This document shows, one piece after another, positions 5,633 to 10,660 of a DNA stretch of 10,660 nt. The position numbers were made by a program, and so were the translations under genes. Every line of letters starts with the position of its first letter. The first letter of the stretch is position 1. Source of the stretch: Planctomycetota bacterium (GTDB taxonomy: Bacteria > Planctomycetota > Phycisphaerae > SM23-33 > FEN-1343). The notes beneath the pieces are model-generated. The model did not search any database. It was not told the origin of the DNA and worked only from the letters and a program-made list of their open reading frames with translations. Location of the stretch: contig JABMQG010000288.1 of assembly GCA_013203365.1 (NCBI GenBank), positions 1 to 10,660 of the forward strand, written 5' to 3'.

Positions 5633-6781
5633 ATGAAGCCGACAGTCAAGACAATCGCATCACAGCCTTCGTGGGTCATTCGCTCCAAGCAGGTGGAGCT
5701 GGCCGTTACGCAACTTGGCGGGCATATGGCACCGGTGACGTTTTATCGCAATGCCGGTCCCGTTCAGCCTTATTACATCAGCCCGTGGCAGTATGAAAAA
5801 CGCGAGATCGCCGACCCCGTGTTACGCCCCGCGCGAGGCGACTTCTTCTGCATGCCCTTCGGGGCCAACGGGCAGACATATAGGGGCGAAACACACCTCT
5901 GCCACGGTGAGCCGGCGTCTGCGAAGTGGAATTGCCTCTGTGCGGCAAGGTGCGGCGGCGTGACGTCCGTGACGTTGCGGATGAAGACGAAGGTTCGGCC
6001 GGGCGAGGTCACTAAGACCCTTTCGCTGGTCGACGGGCACAACGTGGTGTATTGCCGGCAAGTGCTGGAGGGTTTTTCTGGAAAGATGCCCCTGGGCCAT
6101 CATGCCATACTTTCCGTCCGCGAGAAGGAAGGCTCGCTTCGCGTGGCAAGCAGCAAGTTTCGCTTCGGCATGACCGCCCCATCGCTTTTTGCCAACCCGG
6201 CAGATAGGGAATACCAATCCTTTGCCGTGAACAAGACTTTCCGCGACCTGAGCCGAGTGCCTTTGTTGTGGAAAGACCCCCCCTACGGCGACTGCACGGC
6301 GTTCCCGGCCAGGACGGGTTTCGTCGACCTGCTGTCGGTGTTCAAAACGCCCGGCGATACGCCCGCTTGGATGACGGCCACCGACTCGGAGCAGGGTTAT
6401 CTGTGGTTCTCGCTGAAAGACCCGGCCGTTTTGCCTGCGACGGTGATGTGGATATCCAACCACGGCCGGCACGGGGCACCCTGGGACGGGCGAAACCGCT
6501 GCCTGGGAATCGAGGACGTCTGCGCACACTTCGCTGATGGACTGGCTGCATCGGCTCGCCCCAACGTACTGACGGCGGCCGGCGTTCCGACCGTCATCAA
6601 CCTGTCGGCCAAACGCCCGACGGCCGTCAACTTCATACAGGGCCTCACTAAGGTTCCGCGCGGTTTTACCACGGTAGAGGCCGTCGAGTTCGCCCCAGGC
6701 ACAGTTACGTTCGTCTCGCCGACTGGCAAGCGTGTAACGGCCGAGGTAAACCACGAGTTCCTTCAAACCGGCCGGCTGTAA
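5633..6781 (+). CDS. Uncharacterised protein with a galactose-mutarotase-like fold (tentative)
   Basis: I do not recognise a named family. Several features suggest the beta-sandwich fold shared by aldose 1-epimerases and related carbohydrate-binding proteins. These are an early LGGHMAPVTF segment (28-37), RGDFFCMPFG (68-77) followed by a Gly/His-rich stretch (YRGETHLCHGE), alternating beta-strand-like sequence, PLGHHAIL in the middle, and a late block WISNHGRHGAPWDGRNR leading to LGIEDVCAHF (291-300). The last resembles the conserved acidic region of mutarotase-like proteins. No signal peptide is visible, so it may be cytoplasmic; the substrate would probably be a sugar or sugar derivative. 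ATG 5633 is preferred over GTG 5627 because GAGGAG (5619-5624) lies eight bases before the ATG but only two before the GTG. The gene follows rsmB on the same strand after about 100 bp and converges with gyrA. Length is 382 residues. The fold assignment is inference. Confidence 0.6.
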   Translation: MKPTVKTIASQPSWVIRSKQVELAVTQLGGHMAPVTFYRNAGPVQPYYISPWQYEKREIADPVLRPARGDFFCMPFGANGQTYRGETHLCHGEPASAKWNCLCAARCGGVTSVTLRMKTKVRPGEVTKTLSLVDGHNVVYCRQVLEGFSGKMPLGHHAILSVREKEGSLRVASSKFRFGMTAPSLFANPADREYQSFAVNKTFRDLSRVPLLWKDPPYGDCTAFPARTGFVDLLSVFKTPGDTPAWMTATDSEQGYLWFSLKDPAVLPATVMWISNHGRHGAPWDGRNRCLGIEDVCAHFADGLAASARPNVLTAAGVPTVINLSAKRPTAVNFIQGLTKVPRGFTTVEAVEFAPGTVTFVSPTGKRVTAEVNHEFLQTGRL

Positions 6782-6820
6782 CAAGGCCGTTGATTTGCAG
6801 TTGCCCTGATGGCCGGTGAA

Positions 6821-6841
6821 GAGGTGCCCTGTCGGCACCTC
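6821..6841. terminator. Hairpin 1 in the convergent intergenic region
   Basis: GAGGTGCC (6821-6828), loop CTGTC, GGCACCTC (6834-6841): a perfect 8-bp GC-rich stem 40 bases after the stop of the mutarotase-like gene. The following DNA is only moderately T-rich (GGATTGTTTCTCTT), with no true T run, so intrinsic termination is plausible rather than clear. It could act on either strand. Confidence 0.4.
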
Positions 6842-6863
6842 GTGCCTTCGGATTGTTTCTCTT

Positions 6864-6889
6864 GTGGCGGGCGGACCCGCCCTCGCCAC
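6864..6889. terminator. Hairpin 2 next to the gyrA stop
   Basis: GTGGC (6864-6868) plus GGGCGG (6869-6874), a 2-nt loop, CCGCCC (6877-6882), a 2-nt bulge, then GCCAC (6885-6889): an 11-bp stem ten bases beyond the gyrA stop codon. A wider pair, CCTCGTG (6838-6844) with CACGAGG (6887-6893), could fold alternatively and competes with hairpin 1. No T run follows on the gyrA strand, so termination strength is uncertain. Confidence 0.4.
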
Positions 6890-6898
6890 GAGGCCCTC

Positions 6899-9580
6899 TT
6901 ATTCCGACTCCGGCGTATCGTCTTGCTCCAGGGTATCGTCTTGCCTTGGCGTATCGTCTTGCTCCAGGGTATCGTCTTGCAGTGGCAGGTCCGGCTGCCC
7001 GTTCTCTTCGCCGATGACGCGTGCGAACCCGACGAGTTTGTCGCCTTTGCGAAGCGCGATGACCCGGACTCCCTGTGTCGCCCGGCCGATGGAGCGTAAC
7101 CCGCTGACGGCGGTGCGTACTATCATGCCGTTGCTGGTGATCATCATCAATTCGTCGTTGTCCCGGACGACCTTCATCGACACAACCTTGCCGTTGCGTT
7201 CGCTGGTGCGGATATTGATCACGCCCTGTCCGCCGCGGCCTTGCAGGCGGTACTCTTCGGCCGAGGTGCGTTTGCCGTGGCCGTTTTCGCACACCGTCAG
7301 CAGTGTCGCCGTGGTGTCGACGATGGCCATATCCACCACTTTGTCACCCTTCCGCAGGCTGATGCCCCTTACGCCGCCGGCGGTTCGGCTCATCGGCCTG
7401 ACGTCGGTCTCATTGAACCGGATCGCATGGCCGTCGCGGGTAGCGAGGACGATTTCGTCGTCACCCCTGGTTATCACCGCGTCGATAAGCGAGTCGCCTT
7501 CGGCCAGTCCTAAAGCATGGATACCGCCTTTTCGCGGTCTGCTGTATGCGGTAAGCGGGGTCTTTTTCACCTGTCCTTTTTGCGTGACGGTCATCAGGAA
7601 CCGCTCGTCGAAGTGCCGAACGTTTATCACTGCCTGGATCGTCTCTTCCTTCTCGAGCTGAAGCAGATTGATTATCGCCCGGCCCTTTGTTGTTCGCGAC
7701 AGGTTGGGTACGTCGTAGACCTTCAGCCAGTGCACCCTGCCGAGGTTGGTCAGGACCAGCAGAAAATCGTGCGTGCTGGCGATGAAGAGGTTCTCGATGA
7801 AGTCGCCTTCCTTGGCGTCGGAGCCGATGATTCCAATGCCGCCTCGGCCCTGGCGGCGATAGGTGGTCAACGGCATCCGCTTGATGTACCCGGCGTGTGA
7901 GAGCGTGACGACAACGTCCTCCTCGGCGATGAGGTCCTCAATGTCAAATTCGCCGATGGCACCGATAATTTCCGTGCGGCGAGGGTTGGAGTATTTGCTC
8001 TTCATTTCCAGCACGTCTTCGCGAATGATGTCGACAACGCGGGCATCATCGGCCAATATGGCCTCGTAGCCTGCGACCTCTTCGCACAACTCGGAGTACT
8101 CGCCCACGAGTTTTTCGATCTCAAGGCCGACCAGTTGGATCAACTGCAGGCGACCTATCGCCTCGGCCTGTACGCGTGTGAGATGAACTAAGCCGGCACC
8201 CAGGGGGTTGCGAAGGTCCTTGGGAATCTGCATGGCGTACGGGTGGTCGACTTCCACGCGGAAGGCGCGGGTTTGCAGTTTTTCGATGGCCTGCTCGCGC
8301 GTCTGGGCCGAGCGGATCAGTTTGATGACCTCTTCAATGTCGCAGACGGCGTAGATCAGCCCCACCAGAATGTGCGCACGCTGCCGCGCACGGCGAAGGA
8401 GGAATGTCGTCCGTCGGCGAATGACCTCTTTGCGATGGACCAGAAACTGCTCCAACAGCTGCCTGATGTTCAGCGTACGAGGCGCACCGGCCACCAAGGC
8501 AATGTTGATGATACTGAAAGTGTTCTGAAGCGGGGTGTACTGGTACAACTGGTTGACCACCACTTCCGGCTCGGCGCCCTTTTTGAGATCCACGACAATC
8601 CGCATACCCGTTCGGTCGCTGTGGTCCTGCACGTCGCTGATGTCTGATATTCGCCCGTTCTTGACGGTATCAGCAATCCGCTCGATGAGAGTCGACCGCA
8701 ACACTTGATAAGGGATTTCGGTAATTACGATTGTGGTTTTGCCACCCCTGCGCTGCTCGGTGTGCATCCGTCCGCGAACTATGATTTTGCCGCGTCCGGT
8801 AGTGTATGCCTGCACGATTCCCTCCCGGCCGCAGATCATTCCGCCGGTGGGGAAGTCAGGGCCGTGGATAATCTTGAGCAGTTCCCGGATACTGATATCG
8901 GGGTTTTCCATCATCGCCACCAGTGCGTCGCAGACTTCCGCGAGGTTGTGTGGCGGCAGGCTGGTGGCCATGCCGACGGCGATGCCCTGTCCCCCGTTAA
9001 CCAGCAGGTTGGGAAACTTCGCCGGCAGTACCACCGGCTCGGTGCGTGTGTCGTCGTAGTTGGCCTTCATGTCGACCGTTTCGAGGTTCAGGTCGTCGAG
9101 CATTTCGACAGCCAGGGCGGTCATTCGGGCCTCGGTGTATCTCATCGCCGCCGGCGGATCGCCGTCGATGCTGCCGAAGTTACCCTGCGGGTCGATCAGG
9201 CAGTGCCGCATGTTCCACTTCTGGCCCAGGCGCACCAATGTGGGGTAGACCACGCTTTCGCCGTGCGGGTGGTAATTACCACTGGTGTCGCCGGCGATCT
9301 TGGCGCACTTGCGGTGCTTGCTGCGAGGGCCCAGGTTCAGGTCGTTCATCGCGACCAGGATTCGCCGTTGCGACGGTTTGAGCCCATCTCGCACGTCCGG
9401 CAGCGCGCGGTCCATGATCGTGCTCATGGCGTACGTCAGATACGAGTCTCTCATCTCCTCTTCGATGAGGAGGTCCTCGATTTGCTCGTTCTCGAAGACG
9501 AGTTGGCCCGTTCCGAGTGGGCTGTCCATGCCGTTGTCTTCGGACATTTCTTCCGAGTTTTCTTCCATTTCGTCAGCCAT
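6899..9580 (-). CDS. gyrA: DNA gyrase subunit A
   Basis: GyrA, with GyrB, forms the type II topoisomerase that introduces negative supercoils using ATP. The 893-residue protein is complete. After an acidic 35-residue N-terminal extension it shows RDSYLTYAMSTIMDRALPDVRDGLKPSQRR, the quinolone-pocket region HPHGESVVYPT (104-114), and the active-site tyrosine Tyr148 in AAMRYTEARM (E. coli Tyr122). The C-terminal beta-pinwheel carries the GyrA-box QGRGGIG (577-583) and a second QGRGGQG later. The GyrA-box distinguishes it from ParC and predicts DNA wrapping. The residue equivalent to E. coli Ser83 is Ser109; that of Asp87 is Pro113. The protein ends in a tandem-repeat acidic tail (about 866-893). 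ATG 9580 has GGAGG at 9591-9595, ten bases away, which is slightly long. A promoter candidate lies about 110 bp upstream. ackA is the next gene upstream on the same strand; gyrB is not in the window. Confidence 0.97.
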   Translation of the reverse strand: MADEMEENSEEMSEDNGMDSPLGTGQLVFENEQIEDLLIEEEMRDSYLTYAMSTIMDRALPDVRDGLKPSQRRILVAMNDLNLGPRSKHRKCAKIAGDTSGNYHPHGESVVYPTLVRLGQKWNMRHCLIDPQGNFGSIDGDPPAAMRYTEARMTALAVEMLDDLNLETVDMKANYDDTRTEPVVLPAKFPNLLVNGGQGIAVGMATSLPPHNLAEVCDALVAMMENPDISIRELLKIIHGPDFPTGGMICGREGIVQAYTTGRGKIIVRGRMHTEQRRGGKTTIVITEIPYQVLRSTLIERIADTVKNGRISDISDVQDHSDRTGMRIVVDLKKGAEPEVVVNQLYQYTPLQNTFSIINIALVAGAPRTLNIRQLLEQFLVHRKEVIRRRTTFLLRRARQRAHILVGLIYAVCDIEEVIKLIRSAQTREQAIEKLQTRAFRVEVDHPYAMQIPKDLRNPLGAGLVHLTRVQAEAIGRLQLIQLVGLEIEKLVGEYSELCEEVAGYEAILADDARVVDIIREDVLEMKSKYSNPRRTEIIGAIGEFDIEDLIAEEDVVVTLSHAGYIKRMPLTTYRRQGRGGIGIIGSDAKEGDFIENLFIASTHDFLLVLTNLGRVHWLKVYDVPNLSRTTKGRAIINLLQLEKEETIQAVINVRHFDERFLMTVTQKGQVKKTPLTAYSRPRKGGIHALGLAEGDSLIDAVITRGDDEIVLATRDGHAIRFNETDVRPMSRTAGGVRGISLRKGDKVVDMAIVDTTATLLTVCENGHGKRTSAEEYRLQGRGGQGVINIRTSERNGKVVSMKVVRDNDELMMITSNGMIVRTAVSGLRSIGRATQGVRVIALRKGDKLVGFARVIGEENGQPDLPLQDDTLEQDDTPRQDDTLEQDDTPESE
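6912..6983 (-). repeat. 18-bp tandem repeat (four units) encoding the GyrA acidic tail
   Basis: On the plus strand the units are GGCGTATCGTCTTGCTCC (6912-6929), AGGGTATCGTCTTGCCTT (6930-6947), an exact copy of the first (6948-6965), and AGGGTATCGTCTTGCAGT (6966-6983). They can be read as a 36-bp repeat present twice. On the coding strand they give six-residue repeats with a QDDT core alternating with Leu-Glu and Pro-Arg or Pro-Glu. The near-identity at nucleotide level points to recent duplication. Confidence 0.9.
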
Positions 9581-9800
9581 GCCGTGACGACCTCCGGTTC
9601 GTCATACTCCGATAGATCACTAGAAATCTTCGCCCGAAAACACCCACAGGGCAGCTATAAGGCCCGGCTGGGTAAACAAGACCCTTCATTTTAACATTCC
9701 AGGTGGACTGTGTACAGAAAATGCGCCGGAAAACCAGCCCAGAGAACGATTTGCCCCGCGATATAAGGCATAGCATGGTTGCCGGTCTTTGATGGTTTTC
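9581..9800. other. ackA-gyrA intergenic region
   Basis: These 220 bases separate ackA from gyrA, both on the minus strand. They hold the gyrA ribosome binding site (9591-9595), a promoter candidate (9688-9716), and a 9-bp inverted repeat GGAAAACCA (9728-9736) with TGGTTTTCC (9793-9801) spaced 56 bp apart. The repeat's right arm touches the last base of the ackA stop codon's complement. No clear terminator for ackA and no small gene was found. Confidence 0.5.
9688..9716 (-). promoter_or_regulatory. Candidate gyrA promoter
   Basis: Read on the minus strand, TGTACA (9716-9711; 4 of 6 matches to the -35 box) is followed after exactly 17 bp by TAAAAT (9693-9688; 5 of 6 matches to the -10 box). 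Transcription would begin near 9681, leaving a leader of about 100 nt before the gyrA ATG. AT-rich sequence around the -10 contrasts with the GC-rich surroundings. Gyrase promoters are often supercoiling-sensitive, but nothing in the sequence proves that here. Confidence 0.45.

Positions 9801-10660
<860 letters not shown>

Noticed and set aside
5822..6889. 355-codon open frame on the minus strand
   Set aside because: Antisense to the mutarotase-like gene; Arg/His/Gly-rich with no motifs. The plus-strand frame has a good ribosome binding site and protein-like composition.
8705..9694. 329-codon open frame on the plus strand
   Set aside because: It lies almost entirely antisense to gyrA, whose protein is unmistakable; the translation is His/Val/Arg-rich without domain motifs, as expected for a shadow frame in GC-rich DNA.

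Overview
This 10.66-kb window looks like chromosomal DNA from a GC-rich bacterium. A planctomycete-type lineage (Planctomycetota, perhaps Phycisphaerae-like) is my best inference. The basis is the GyrA breakage region (HPHGESVVYPT-type sequence instead of the proteobacterial HPHGDSAVYDT), the presence of a SUMF1-domain lipoprotein-like gene, and palindromic intergenic repeats. No rRNA, tRNA or other taxonomic marker is present, so this assignment is tentative.

Layout, left to right. Positions 1-475 have no convincing complete gene; they hold a possible 3' end of a CDS, a weak terminator and a good sigma70-like promoter. Positions 476-1555 (+) encode a YaaC-like protein in visibly AT-richer DNA. 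Positions 1612-2748 (+) hold a compact, overlapping cluster: a tiny lipoprotein, a second small ORF overlapping it by GTGA (possibly the other half of a frame-broken gene), and a SUMF1/FGE-fold protein that lacks one of the paired catalytic cysteines. Positions 2749-3177 contain no gene but a striking array of perfect palindromes with a repeated 13-nt flank. Positions 3178-5531 (+) are fmt and rsmB, overlapping by ATGA: initiator tRNA formylation and 16S rRNA m5C methylation. Positions 5633-6781 (+) encode a mutarotase-fold-like protein of unknown function. On the minus strand lie gyrA (6899-9580) and, upstream of it, the C-terminal two thirds of ackA (9801 to the right edge). gyrA and the mutarotase-like gene converge on a small intergenic region with two strong hairpins.

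Most of the window is housekeeping: translation initiation and ribosome maturation (fmt, rsmB), DNA topology (gyrA) and acetate/acetyl-phosphate metabolism (ackA). The accessory part is the left third: YaaC-like gene, small lipoprotein(s), SUMF1 protein and palindrome array. I see no defence system, CRISPR array, integrase or complete insertion sequence. The most unusual items are the palindrome array, the split lipoprotein with chained overlaps, the degenerate SUMF1 active site, and the 18-bp tandem repeats that build an acidic GyrA tail.
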